In this document: positions 43,701-53,915 of the stretch, piece by piece
Layout of the letters: every line of letters begins with the position of its first letter
How positions within the stretch are numbered: the first letter of the stretch is position 1
From: Pseudogymnoascus destructans
Taxonomy: Eukaryota; Ascomycota; Leotiomycetes; Thelebolales; Thelebolaceae
Assembly: GCF_001641265.1 (NCBI RefSeq)
Contig: NW_020167537.1
Location: 834,972-898,971 of the forward strand
Length of the DNA: 64,000 nucleotides
Direction: 5' to 3'
Program-made: the position numbers and the translations under genes
The notes under the pieces: model-generated
Databases searched by the model: none
What the model was told of the DNA's origin: nothing
Seen by the model: the letters and a program-made list of their open reading frames with translations, nothing else

Positions 43701-44492
43701 CAGTGCTGGGTTACACATGCGTGGTCTTGCTGTGCTCCGCGTCGGTATTCTGTGCTCAATGATGTCGGTGACAGGCATGTCCCGAACCCAGTTACAGAAA
43801 ATTTCTGGAAAGGTATAATACAGTCGAGCAGCAAGTTTCTTCTGCTCATCTGTCTTTGCATCAGGGCCAATCATGTGATTATACTCGTTGAGCTGTATCC
43901 ATTCGCAAATAGTTTCATCACTTGCGTCTGACAACCCGCGTCTATAACTTGCAGGATGACGTTCCACTGGGAAAGGGGCATCCAGTGTGCCGAACGCCTC
44001 CTCCTCATCCTCTACAGTATGTAGTGCCTTGGGTCCTTTTATTTGAGGCGGGCGTTGCGTAGTGCTCTGGTCGACTCGGGGGACAGGTACGATGTCTACG
44101 GCTACCATTGCATGGCTTGAGAGGACATGAGAGGTAGATGGTGTAGTGTAATTCCCTGAGTCGATTCCCTCAACTCTTTTGGTTGGACAGTAGGGCTTGT
44201 CCGGATTTCCTCGCATAAGACAGTCTAGGAGGTCATCATTTGCCTCTACCTCTTCGGGGCCCAGTTGACGTTTGGTAGAATCCCATTGGGGTCCGGTTCC
44301 CTGTAACAAGTTTTGATATTGCTGCATCTGTTGGACTGGCTGGACCCAGGTGCCGTCGACATCCTTCCAAACAGTGCGCTTTAAGATGGCAGTCATTCCT
44401 TGCAGCGGCAAACCATAGGTCGAGGGTTCGATCGAAATCGCGACAGGATGCGGCTCATTGCTCTGTCGAGCCTTCTGCCTCTCGGTAGACAT
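40701..44492 (-). CDS. divergent gypsy-like Pol (RT - RNase H - integrase), Gy5, 1263 aa
   Basis: A complete ORF with a reverse transcriptase whose catalytic box is HFVDDDMGGG near residue 424 rather than the usual YLDDI. RNase H shows YHLSADASKTGLGACLF near 585 and VYTDHKSL. Integrase has a zinc motif (HIHEQHGHYAADI ... CASCWNCQ), FDLIGFDLIGP near 890, TYSDNGSQFV near 955 and GLNERMVKIV near 989, giving the D,D,E triad. A GPF-like module (RWKGPFRIKHIY) follows. No chromodomain is visible, so it is not a typical chromovirus. The start codon is the first ATG of the frame; the protease fragment at 45083-45440 is in a different frame. It belongs to a gypsy lineage distant from Gy1-Gy4. Confidence 0.88.
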   Translation of the reverse strand: MSTERQKARQSNEPHPVAISIEPSTYGLPLQGMTAILKRTVWKDVDGTWVQPVQQMQQYQNLLQGTGPQWDSTKRQLGPEEVEANDDLLDCLMRGNPDKPYCPTKRVEGIDSGNYTTPSTSHVLSSHAMVAVDIVPVPRVDQSTTQRPPQIKGPKALHTVEDEEEAFGTLDAPFPVERHPASYRRGLSDASDETICEWIQLNEYNHMIGPDAKTDEQKKLAARLYYTFPEIFCNWVRDMPVTDIIEHRIPTRSTARPRMCNPALYSEKECAYQDKFLRDLLEANVITRITSPWSAKTKFIPKKATGNMTMVHSFVPINDATIKDAYTMKRIEPILQTLGQKWLKTFFQADGANGFWAIPLHHAHIYKTGFSTHFGQMAYLRMGQGLTGAPSTYSKGKDIITGPIPEPFPEPALHEAALGQCVFSHFVDDDMGGGRTFEDLFRFLWWHYFPRLLWAKFTLNPKKAVFFTNELHILGFTQTAKGMRPSMDKLAAFRDIKTPTCEEELLRILYTLPYLKTFIPGRADLTTIMKTALKYEITTLSTGEQRKKCTFGWEQKHEKAMRSAIDSILTECTTAGDQNVQYHLSADASKTGLGACLFQIPNHPPGTNAKQTTPEDRKVVMFLSTRLTGPQSRWTVTEREAFAVLAALEETEWLTRGSSWPIVVYTDHKSLIPMLKGESVPDRIARWQMRFSQFYCDYVHVPGKELVVADGLSRLPHAQDYYKKTDDEELTAFPVDIDHAQSYALAHVGKLNNLIDDDWYTEVIDVLRHPEKFENGDPSTLEQANNERLVRKAQRFCLFEDKLAYKERNGKTSLCVPKNSVKWILNHIHEQHGHYAADICLQSAFGQFFWPTRRQDIKKHCASCWNCQVLTPMKPSQSILPILTHEPFDLIGFDLIGPIFPPSDDGHHFIFVKVEYLTRKIWADPLIAATAKACQESLDRDILSIYGNPRATYSDNGSQFVTGSLADDLKRRGVKRIYSPLYSPSSVGLNERMVKIVSTAIKASVQKNPHLKVKWNILLPLVVHAANCRTMISLGFSPNELLFGFNPKQPETTLQIEEELGVKSLEMKIDSERGDAGLYSGKVAAMRMESLDYARDLATTRRFGKMLQRTDNNVRLWPSPQVGDLVLLKRMQQNLPKLDPRWKGPFRIKHIYQNNRSAIIESLVTQEAIGKYHLNHLKPFKARDPENDVDPRGWEELARLSEIMDEQISQEQQFENMKGDSEATKWDRQDPDAAFFNQLISFPYDDDAGFEPPAQPGKELNLE

Positions 44493-45082
44493 TGTGTCCT
44501 CGCTGAAGGTTTGGTGATTGGAGCACAGGAAGAGGACACAGTGTAAAAGTTAATGGTGTCAATTTCGTCCTTGTCTAATCTATTTCTGTTTTGGTATTTA
44601 TGATTTCCTCTGACTGCCCTTTCCCTGGATTCCCAACAATTTCTCCTCGCATCCCTTGCGCGAGCTTCTGAGCGGTGGATGTATCGTCTGTAGATCTCCG
44701 CCACGAGGTATGGTTTTCAATTTCTCCCCTCCGGGATATTATTCTTCTTCGGCCAAGTTTCTTTCTCCTTTCCTGAGCTTGGTGATTAAGTCTGAGATCG
44801 TTCGGCCACGATGCTGGGCTATTGTGTAGTTCTGTAGTACGCTGCACTGGCGGGCCTCGGGCCACTTCTTGGTTTTGGGGATTGCGCTTATTTGACGTCT
44901 TGCTTTGACATAGGGCTAGTTTTGCTGCAATGTGCCATGTTCCTTCAAGGTCCGCTCCAAAGGCTTGTGCTGCAATGGCAGTTGAGCTTCCCAGGGGGGG
45001 TACTGCGCCTCGATAAGCGCGAGTGTACTGTTTACCATGTCTTGAAGGGGACTCAGTGGAGTGGGCTGGGTATCTATGGCAG

Positions 45083-45440
45083 CTAATACGCCCTTGATTG
45101 GCCGCCTGTACCTTTTCCCGACTGATGTGCGTTGACTTGGTCCTGCTCCTCTGCGTTGGAGTCTTGGTCCGAGTCTGAGGATTCATTCGCGAGGTTGTCC
45201 CAGAGGTCATCAGCATGTTTTGCATTGTGTTGGAGTGAAGCTGGGATGAGGTCGTCATGCATAATGAGCGGTGGAGCATCTCTTGGAGGCTGTGTGCGTG
45301 TAAGAGTGTGCGGCTTGCCTTCTTTAGAAAAGATGGTGAATTTGTCTGCTTGGTAATCTGCTTTGAAGCCGACTTGATACATCCAAGGCTGCCCAAGAAT
45401 TATAGTATAGGACGTTTCGGACGGTATAACGTGGGCCGAT
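45083..45440 (-). pseudogene. Gy5 protease C-terminal part, cut by Gy2
   Basis: Open on the minus strand from the Gy2 LTR border: SAHVIPSETSYTIILGQPW is the C-terminal flap-side signature of a retropepsin (ILG followed by PW), then MYQVGFKADY and an acidic tail to a stop at 45083. The catalytic DTG/DSG part and Gag would lie further right but are replaced by Gy2. Between 45083 and 44575 another frame stays open and might carry coding sequence; I could not decide how it links to the Pol ORF. Confidence 0.6.
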
Positions 45441-45915
45441 TGTTACGACGGAACAAGAAGGCTGGCCAACTACAGGACAGGAAGGAGGGAGGTCGCATGA
45501 GTCCGGCCCTGGTACCTGGAGGGGCAGCGGGGAATAGTAGTTCCGAAAGTATCACGTGACGGACTCGCAGGATGATGAGAAGAGTCCTAAGAGTCCAGGA
45601 CTCCGAGGACTCGAGTGAGTTCCCAGGAGTCCACTAGGCACGTGACAGACTCGCAGGATGATGAGAAGAGTCCTAAGAGTCCAGGACTCCGAGGACTCGA
45701 GTGAGTTCCCAAGAGTCCACTAGGCACGACGCCACTATATAAGTAGATAGTATTTCCTTAGATAGGAGCTTCGTGCTCAACTCAATACAGTATTTGTTAT
45801 ATACTAGTAACGTGTTACTTGAAGCCTTTGTGTCTGATCCCCTGCCTCCTCTGATAAGTAAACCTTTACGCAAGAGAACCTCTGTGTCTTCTATCGTTTA
45901 GAAGTCAGTGTTACA
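45441..45915 (+). repeat. Gy2 5' LTR
   Basis: TGTTACGACGG ... GTGTTACA. Tandem pair of an approximately 85-bp unit (GACTCGCAGGATGATGAG...) followed by CACTATATAAG near 45733, the likely TATA box. Confidence 0.93.
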
Positions 45916-45961
45916 CTTTGAGCACCACTTCTACGAGGTACCGGCTTACACACAAAGCAAC

Positions 45962-47899
45962 ATGTCTGTCGTCAGTTCGAAGGGGAAAACCCCCACCACG
46001 CCAACTTCGTCTCAGAGGTCTAAGCCTGAGAATGAAGAGATGCCCGATGCACCCACCGTCAACGAACTCAAGGAAACTCTACGCGTCAAGTTGCCCGACA
46101 CTTACTCCGGCAACCGAAAGGAACTTGAGGTGTTTTTGCTACAGGTCGAACTGTACCAGCACTTCAATGACGAGAAGTTTCCCACCCAGGAGAGCTATGC
46201 CCTGTGGACTGCGTCCTACCTTAGGGGGGAAGCCCTGCGATGGATCGAACCATTCCTCAAGGACTATTTCAAATATGAAAGTACCAATGGAAGCATGACA
46301 ACTACGCAGACTATGTTTGGCAGCTGGAATGGATTCTGTAAGGAAATCCGACGCATGTTCGGAGACATCGATGAGATTAAGACCGCAGAAGACCATCTGT
46401 TTGCACTTAAGCAGACTGGCAGCGCCCTCACGTACTCCACAGAATTCCAGAGATACGGCAATCAGACAGGATGGGACGCCAGCGCACTCATCAGCCACTA
46501 CCGACGTGGGCTGAAGAGCCATATACGTATGGAACTTGCCCGTTTGGAACAACAACCAACGGACATGGTAGCGCTAATCGAACATACGGTCCGAATCGAC
46601 AATCGACTATACGAATTCCAGAAGGAACGTCGGACCTATGACAAGCCCAAGAAAAGTTACCCCTACCGGGGAAACGAGGGCAGACGACGGGATCAACACC
46701 CGCGAGACAACCGTTGGTCGGACCCAATGGAACTCGATGCCACGTTCAAACCTGGACGACCCCGTGACCCTAAGAAAGACAGACAATTCAAGGAACGACT
46801 CTGTTTTAACTGCGACAAGCCAGGCCACTTGGCCCGAGACTGCAGACAGCCAAAGAAAGGGAACGGCGGACGCAAAGTCGGCAAACAACTCAATGCCACC
46901 TGGACAGGACAGTTGAACGCAACGTTTGTGAGCAAACAGGACTGGGGAATAAACGGCGAAAGCACCCCAGAAGACGAGAGCTCAGATGAAGGGTCGGAGG
47001 CGGAATCGTTCACCGTCTCGGAACAGGAGACCTTCGATGAACTCGCACCTACGGAACCAATGAGTCCACGGTGCAAGAACGTAGTAAGACGCATGGCAAA
47101 ACACGCCCACGCAAAGATTAGGGCTGAACGAGACAAGCCCAATGGCCAGAGGAAAATCCCCATGCTTAAAGACCTCTACGGGAACCTGTTACAGGGACTT
47201 CCGTTAAAATGCAAGGTGGACGACTGCAAGGATGACCTCTGGAGATACTACGACCAACTAACGAATACCCGCAGGCTGCTTGGCACGTCCCAAGACGTAG
47301 CTAAGTTGGAAGCCCAAGAAGCGGAAGAACTGGAGAAGGATGTCGAGCATATGGCTAAACTGAAGTATATGAAAAGCGTCGAACTTTACTACCAGGACCG
47401 CAGGAGAGCCCTGAAGAAGTACGACGAGAAAGCCAGAGATATGCTCCGACGGGAAAATGCGAGACCCACTCCACGCATCGAAAGGAGAGCCATGGAGCAA
47501 CTAGACACGTTCTCCACGCCTCCGAGGGAAGATAGTGCATGGGTGAGAGGACAGCGGGAACTATCAATGACAGACGCAACAGAGACTGATCATCCCTGGC
47601 ATGCGTATGTCTACTGGGAGTATTGCAGCGAAGATGACTGCAAGCTCCACTGGAAAAAGAAACACCAGAATCAGTTGTTTCCCCGATCCTCGCCCAGGAT
47701 ACACTTCAGAGACGCAGAGCAAGTTCATGCCCTCAGGCGAAGCCAGTCTGAAGGGGACTTGCCTATCAAAAGCGAACAGGTATACGAGAAATACCCACAT
47801 CTGCTAGACGAAGCAGAAGAGCGAGGGAAACGATCTCCCCAAGGACCACCATTGGAAGCGGATGAATACTATCCTTCCTCGGACGAGTCAAAAAACTAG
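45962..47899 (+). CDS. Gy2 Gag, 645 aa
   Basis: Start is the ATG at 45962, 47 bp after the LTR; the open frame extends slightly upstream without another ATG. Residues about 30-230 form a Retrotrans_gag-like capsid domain (TYSGNRKELEVFLLQVELYQ, EFQRYGNQTGWD, YRRGLKSHIRMEL). A zinc knuckle lies near residue 280 (CFNCDKPGHLARDC). The 350-residue C-terminal extension is charged and includes a Cys/His cluster (HAYVYWEYCSEDDCKLHWKK), a feature of fungal gypsy Gag. It ends in DESKN at a TAG directly after an A AAA AAC slippery heptamer, so Pol is made by -1 frameshifting. Confidence 0.9.
   Translation: MSVVSSKGKTPTTPTSSQRSKPENEEMPDAPTVNELKETLRVKLPDTYSGNRKELEVFLLQVELYQHFNDEKFPTQESYALWTASYLRGEALRWIEPFLKDYFKYESTNGSMTTTQTMFGSWNGFCKEIRRMFGDIDEIKTAEDHLFALKQTGSALTYSTEFQRYGNQTGWDASALISHYRRGLKSHIRMELARLEQQPTDMVALIEHTVRIDNRLYEFQKERRTYDKPKKSYPYRGNEGRRRDQHPRDNRWSDPMELDATFKPGRPRDPKKDRQFKERLCFNCDKPGHLARDCRQPKKGNGGRKVGKQLNATWTGQLNATFVSKQDWGINGESTPEDESSDEGSEAESFTVSEQETFDELAPTEPMSPRCKNVVRRMAKHAHAKIRAERDKPNGQRKIPMLKDLYGNLLQGLPLKCKVDDCKDDLWRYYDQLTNTRRLLGTSQDVAKLEAQEAEELEKDVEHMAKLKYMKSVELYYQDRRRALKKYDEKARDMLRRENARPTPRIERRAMEQLDTFSTPPREDSAWVRGQRELSMTDATETDHPWHAYVYWEYCSEDDCKLHWKKKHQNQLFPRSSPRIHFRDAEQVHALRRSQSEGDLPIKSEQVYEKYPHLLDEAEERGKRSPQGPPLEADEYYPSSDESKN
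47890..47896 (+). promoter_or_regulatory. programmed -1 ribosomal frameshift site between gag and pol
   Basis: Heptamer A AAA AAC in the correct phase (TCA AAA AAC TAG), followed directly by the gag stop. The -1 frame is open from here into protease (DSGATGNF). Sixteen bases downstream, TAGGCC (47913-47918) can pair with GGCCTA (47939-47944). The heptamer and stem are preserved in the second copy at 50380-50386. Confidence 0.82.
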
Positions 47900-49646
47900 G
47901 AGTCCTCGACGGTAGGCCACCGGCGAGCGACACGAAGAGGCCTAGTACAGACCAGCTATGCGCCACGACGGGCAGCATGCAACTATATGTGGTCGCTAAG
48001 ATACAACAGCGACACCTCCGAGCAATGATTGACTCAGGAGCGACGGGCAACTTTATGACAAAGAAAGTAGCAGACACGCAAGGTTTCAAGACGCAATTGA
48101 AAACCGAACCATACCCGTTAATGGTCGTAGATGGAGAGCCATCTCGACTAATGAAGGAATGGTGACCCACGAAACGGTCCCATTGGAAATGGTCATGCTA
48201 CACGGGCACAAGGAAACGATTCAGTTTGACATCGTGCACATGGACAACCATGCGTGCATCCTTGGTATGCCATGGCTCAAGAAACACAACCCCCAGATCG
48301 ACTGGTGGAACGAGAAAGTTGTGATGAGCCAGTGCGCGTGTGAACAACGGACGGACACGCGACAACGGGAGAAACCCTCCCAGGGCCGGAAGGAGTTATG
48401 TGCAACCTCCGAGCTCGATGACCTAGCCCAGGCATCCTCACCGACGAGTATACCGGTGGAGTACAAGGAATACAAGCAATTATTCCAGGAAGGCCCTAAG
48501 AATGAGGCGCTTCCTAAGCACCAACCATGGGATCACGAGATACCTTTGGAGAAAGACAAGAGTCCACCGTTCGGACCAATATATCAGCTATCGGAAAAGG
48601 AGCTGAAGGTACTTAAGGAGTACATCGATGATAACCTAGCGAAAGGATTCATCAGACCATCCACATCACCAGCAGGAAGTCCGGTGCTTTTCGTACCAAA
48701 GAAAGATGGCTCCCTACGGTTATGTGTGGACTATCGAGCGTTGAACAACATCACAATCAAGGACAGGTATGCCCTGCCGTTAATCAACGAACTACACGAT
48801 AGATTTCAAGGAGCAAAGATCTTCAGTAAGCTAGATCTGCGAGGAGCATACAACCTGATCCGAATCAAGGCTGGGGAAGAGTGGAAAAGAGCATTCCGCA
48901 CCCGCTATGGCCTATTCGAGTATCAAGTCATGCCCTTTGGGCTAACAAACGCACCCGCATCTATGCAACGACTGATGAATGATGCTTTGCACGAATACTT
49001 AGACATCTTACCATTGTCTACCTAGACGATGTCCTGGTGTATCAGCAACCAAGGAGGAGCATGTCAAGCATGTCAAACTCGTCCTGAAGAAACTAAAGGA
49101 GTACAGCTTACTCCTCAAACCAGAGAAGTGCGAGTTCCATAAAAACCAAGTCGAATTCTTGGGTTACATTATTGGAACGCACGGCATCAAGATGGACCAA
49201 GCAAAAGTAAACGGCAGTGTTGGAATGGCCAACACCGACCATGGTCAAGGAAGTGCAAGCCTTCCTAGGCTTCGCCAACTTCTACCGAAGATTCATCTCG
49301 GGATATTCCAAGGTAGCTCAACCACTCACGGAGCTTACCAGAAAGGATCTCGAATTCAAATGGATGGACAAGGCAGAGGCTGCTTTCCAGGAACTTAAGA
49401 CGAAGTTCACGGAAGCACCTATCCTTGCTACATTTGACCCTGCAAAGAAGATCATCCTCGAAAACGGACTCTTCTGACTTCGCAATTGGAGCATGTCTGA
49501 ATCAACCAGACGAGAACGGTAAGTTCAAACCAATCGCGTACTACTCTAGGAAACTGTCACCCGCGGAACTCAATTACGACATCCACGACAAGGAGCTACT
49601 GGCTATTGTCGTTGCCTTTGAGCAGTGGCGAGTATATCTTGAGGGA
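47897..49646 (+). pseudogene. Gy2 pol, first copy, frameshifted and cut at an N
   Basis: In the -1 frame: protease with MIDSGATGNF near 48025, then frame changes near 48138 (one C lost in GAGCCC), reverse transcriptase (YQLSEKELKVLKEYID, LDLRGAYNLIRIK), a base lost around 49010 in the catalytic YLDDV region, another around 49035, and extra bases near 49210 and 49463. It stops in RNase H (ELLAIVVAFEQWRVYLEG) at 49646, next to the N. Most changes are single bases in homopolymers. Confidence 0.8.
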
Positions 49647-49647
49647 N

Positions 49648-52600
49648 AATCCCCATGCTTAAAGACCTCTACGGGAACCTGTTACAGGGACTTCCGTTAA
49701 AATGCAAGGTGGACGACTGCAAGGATGACCTCTGGAGATACTACGACCAACTAACGAATACCCGCAGGCTGCTTGGCACGTCCCAGACGTAGCTAAGTTG
49801 GAAGCCCAAGAAGCGGAAGAACTGGAGAAGGATGTCGAGCATATGGCTAAACTGAAGTATATGAAAAGCGTCGAACTTTACTACCAGGACCGCAGGAGAG
49901 CCCTGAAGAAGTACGACGAGAAAGCCAGAGATATGCTCCGACGGGAAAATGCGAGACCCACTCCACGCATCGAAAGGAGAGCCATGGAGCAACTAGACAC
50001 GTTCTCCACGCCTCCGAGGGAAGATAGTGCATGGGTGAGAGGACAGCGGGAACTATCAACGACAGACGCAACAGAGACTGATCATCCCTGGCACGCGTAT
50101 GTCTACTGGGAGTATTGCAGCGAAGATGACTGCAAGCTCCACTGGAAAAAGAAACACCAGAATCAGTTGTTTCCCCGATCCTCGCCCAGGATACACTTCA
50201 GAGACGCAGAGCAAGTTCACGCCTCAGGCGAAGCCAGTCTGAAGGGGACTTGCCTATCAAAAGCGAACAGGTATACAAGAAATACCCACATCTGCTAGAC
50301 GAAGCAGAAGAGCGAGGGAAACGATCTCCCAAGGACCACCATTGGAAGCGGATGAATACTATCCTTCCTCGGACGAGTCAAAAAACTAGGAGTCCTCGAC
50401 GGTAGGCCACCGGCGAGCGACACGAAGAGGCCTAGTACAGACCAACTATGCGCCACGACGGGCAGCATGCAACTATATGTGGTCGCTAAGATACAACAGC
50501 GACACCTCCGAGCAATGATTGACTCAGGAGCGACGGGCAACTTTATGACAAAGAAAGTAGCAGATACACAGGGCTTCAAACAACAATGAAAGCCGAACCA
50601 TACCCGTTAATGGTCGTAGATGGAGAGCCCATCTCGACTAATGAAGGAATGGTGACCCACGAAACGGTCCCATTGGAAATGGTCATGCTACACGGGCACA
50701 AGGAAACGATTCAGTTTGACATCGTGCACATGGAAAACCATGCGTGCATCCTTGGTGTGCCATGGCTCAAGAAACACAACCCCAGATTGACTGGTGGAAC
50801 GAGAAAGTTGTGATGAGCCAGTGCGCGTGTGAACAACGGACGGACACGCGACAACGGGAGAAACCCTCCCAGGGCCGGAAGGAGTTATGTGCAACCTCCG
50901 AGCTCGATGACCTAGCCCAGGCATCCTCACCGACGAGTATACCGGTGGAGTACAAGGAATACGAGCAATTATTCCAGGAAGGCCCTAAGAACGAGGCGCT
51001 TCCTAAGCACCAACCATGGATCACGAGATACCCTTGGAGAAAGACAAGAGTCCACCGTTCGGACCAATATATCAGCTATCAGAAAAAGAGCTAAAGGTAC
51101 TCAAGGAGTACATTGATGATAACCTAGCAAAAGGATTCATCAAACCATCCACGTCACCCGCAGGAAGTCCGGTGCTTTTCGTACCAAAGAAAGACGGCTC
51201 CCTACGGTTATGTGTGGACTATCGAGCGTTGAACAACATCACAATCAAGGACAGGTATGCCCTGCCGTTAATCAACGAACTACACGATAGATTTCAAGGA
51301 GCAAAGATCTTCAGTAAGCTAGATCTGCGAGGAGCATACAACCTGATCCGAATCAAGGCTGGGGAAGAGTGGAAAACAGCATTCCGCACCCGCTATGGCC
51401 TATTCGAGTATCAAGTCATGCCCTTTGGGCTAACAAACGCACCCGCATCTATGCAATGACTGATGAATGATGCTTTGCATGAATACTTAGACATCTTTAC
51501 CATTGTCTACCTAGACGACGTCCTGGTGTATTCAGCAACCAAGGAGGAGCATGTCAAGCATGTCAAACTCGTCCTGAAGAAACTAAAGGAGTACAGCTTA
51601 CTCCTCAAACCAGAGAAGTGCGAGTTCCATAAAAACCAAGTCGAATTCTTGGGTTACATTATTGGAACGCACGGCATCAAGATGGACCAAGCAAAAGTAA
51701 CGGCAGTGTTGGAATGGCCAACACCGACCACGGTCAAGGAAGTGCAAGCCTTCCTAGGCTTCGCCAACTTCTACCGAAGATTCATCTCGGGATATTCCAA
51801 GGTAGCTCAACCACTCACGGAGCTTACCAGAAAGGATCTCGAATTCAAATGGACGGACAAGGCAGAGGCTGCTTTCCAGGAACTTAAGACGAAGTTCACG
51901 GAAGCACCTATCCTTGCTACATTTGACCCTGCAAAGAAGATCATCCTCGAAACGGACTCTTCTGACTTCGCAATTGGAGCATGTCTGAATCAACCAGACG
52001 AGAACGGTAAGTTCAAACCAATCGCGTACTACTCTAGGAAACTGTCACCCGCGGAACTCAATTACGACATCCACGACAAGGAGCTACTGGCTATTGTCGT
52101 TGCCTTTGAGCAGTGGCGAGTATATCTTGAGGGATCCACCTACCCTGTGCAGGTATGGACGGATCACAAGAACCTCATATACTTCACCACGACCAAGGTT
52201 TTAAACCGCAGACAAGTCCGCTGGGCAGAAACCCTCGCAGCCTACAACTTCACGATAACCTATCGCAAGGGCTCCGAGAATGCAAGAGCAGACGCTCTCA
52301 GCAGACGGACCGACTACGCCGGCCCAAAGGAAGAAAGACCTAGAGCAATTCTGAAGAAAACAGATGCAGGAATACAGTACAACGAGTTACTAGCGACGAT
52401 CTCAGTCATCGAAGATACAGAACTCGAGGAAAGACTCAAGAAAGCTTACGCAACAGACGAATGCGCCAAGCGAGTCTTGTCCAAAGTCGAAGGCGACTTC
52501 ACCATCGACGAACAAGGATTGATTCGATACAAAGGGTTAGTGTATGTCCCAAGTCAAATGAGACGCCCGCTGGTGCAAGAACAACACTCGTTACCAGCAC

Positions 52601-53915
52601 ACGGTCATCAGGGAGTAACACGAACCTTCGAACGAATCACTCGACACTACTACTTCCCAGGTATGAGGAAGCAGGTAGAGACAGTGGTAAGAGAGTGCGA
52701 CATTTGCAGCAAGTCAAAATCCAATAGGCATCTGCCATACGAACAACTCAAGTCGACACCAGTACCAAAAGGAGCGTGGAAATCAATACTTTGGACTTCA
52801 TCGTCAAGCTTCCACCCTCCAAGGACCCGTTAACAGGAATAGAATACGACTCTATCCTCGTCATCACGGAAAGACTCACGAAATATGGGAAGTTTATACC
52901 ATATCTAGAAGCTAGCGACGCCGAGGCGCTCGCATATACCTTCATTCGAGTCATATTAGCCGATCATGGGATGCCAGAAGAAATCATCTCAGATAGAGAC
53001 AAGCTCTTTACTTCGAAATTCTGGAAATCATTGATGGCGCTACTGGGAACAAATCATAAGCTATCAACAGCTTTTCATCCCCAGACAGACGGCCAAACAG
53101 AAAGATTAAATCAGACCCTTGAACAGTACCTGCGAAGCTATGTCAATCATCAACAGGATAACTGGGTTCAGATCTTACCCATCGCACAGTTTGCATATAA
53201 CAGCGCGATGACAGAAGCAACGAAAGTCTCACCGTTCTTTGCCAATTATGGCTACCAGCCAGAAGCATATAGGCAACCAAGACCGGATGAATCACGAGCT
53301 GAACAAGCCCTGATCGTGGTGGAACAACTGAAATCGTTCCACGAACAACTTGCGACGGACATCCAATTCTTAAATGAACGATCCGCCGCATACGCAAACA
53401 AGAAGCGCAGTATGGAACCTGCCTTCAAGGAGGGGGATAAAGTATACCTACTCCGGAAACATATCAAAACGAAACGACCAAGCACAAAGTTGGACTTCAA
53501 GAAATTGGGACCATTCAAAATATTGAACAAAGTCAGCTCAGTTAATTACAGACTGCAGCTACCCAGGAAGTCTAGACTACACCCGGTATTTCATGTCTCA
53601 CTACTGGAACCAGCAAGAGGAAATACCCCAATTGCGACCGACACTGAACTCCAACCCGAGAATGAGATAATCGAATATGAGGTCGAAGCGATCCTAGACA
53701 GAAGGTTAGTAGGACGTCGAGAAGAGTTTTTGATAAAATGGGAAAATTACGAACCTACGGATAATTCGTGGGAACCAACAAGGAACATCAGCAAAGAACT
53801 GCTGGAGGAATATCGACGCCGCCATCCGCCAGCCATTGATCCCAAGATGCAGGGGAGTAGGCCAGTGGATCGGAGGAAGCGAGGGTCCCGGTCACAGACG
53901 AAGAGGCAGCGCTAA
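49648..53915 (+). pseudogene. Gy2 Gag end and pol, second copy through integrase and chromodomain
   Basis: Begins inside Gag (frame restored at 49798), repeats the slippery site at 50380-50386, then protease, RT and RNase H with small indels, a TGA at 51457 (CGA in the first copy), intact YLDDVLVYS near 51510, RNase H (LETDSSDFAIGA), the integrase zinc motif (GHQGVTRTFERITRHYY ... CDICSK), a one-base loss near 52780, then the D,D,E core (LDFIVKLPP, IISDRDKLFTS, DGQTERLNQTLEQYL) and a C-terminal chromodomain (EYEVEAILDRR ... DNSWEPTRNI). The stop is at 53913-53915. Its last 128 nt overlap the antisense ORF. Confidence 0.85.

Larger units (their letters stand above)
47155..52134 (+). repeat. 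2.5-kb direct duplication within Gy2 joined by one N
   Basis: 47155-49646 (2492 bp) and 49648-52134 (2487 bp) are almost identical, covering the Gag C-terminus to RNase H. The junction base at 49647 is N. Differences are chiefly one-base indels. Probable assembly artefact at a collapsed or low-quality repeat, though a real tandem duplication is possible. Confidence 0.92.

Noticed and set aside
44575..45082. Long open minus-strand frame between the Gy5 protease and Pol
   Set aside because: It stays open but has no family resemblance, and the overlapping part further right is out of frame with the real protease. Kept only as a remark.
46139..47800. Several minus-strand open frames across Gy2 gag
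   Set aside because: They are antisense shadows of a well-supported Gag; none has recognisable features.
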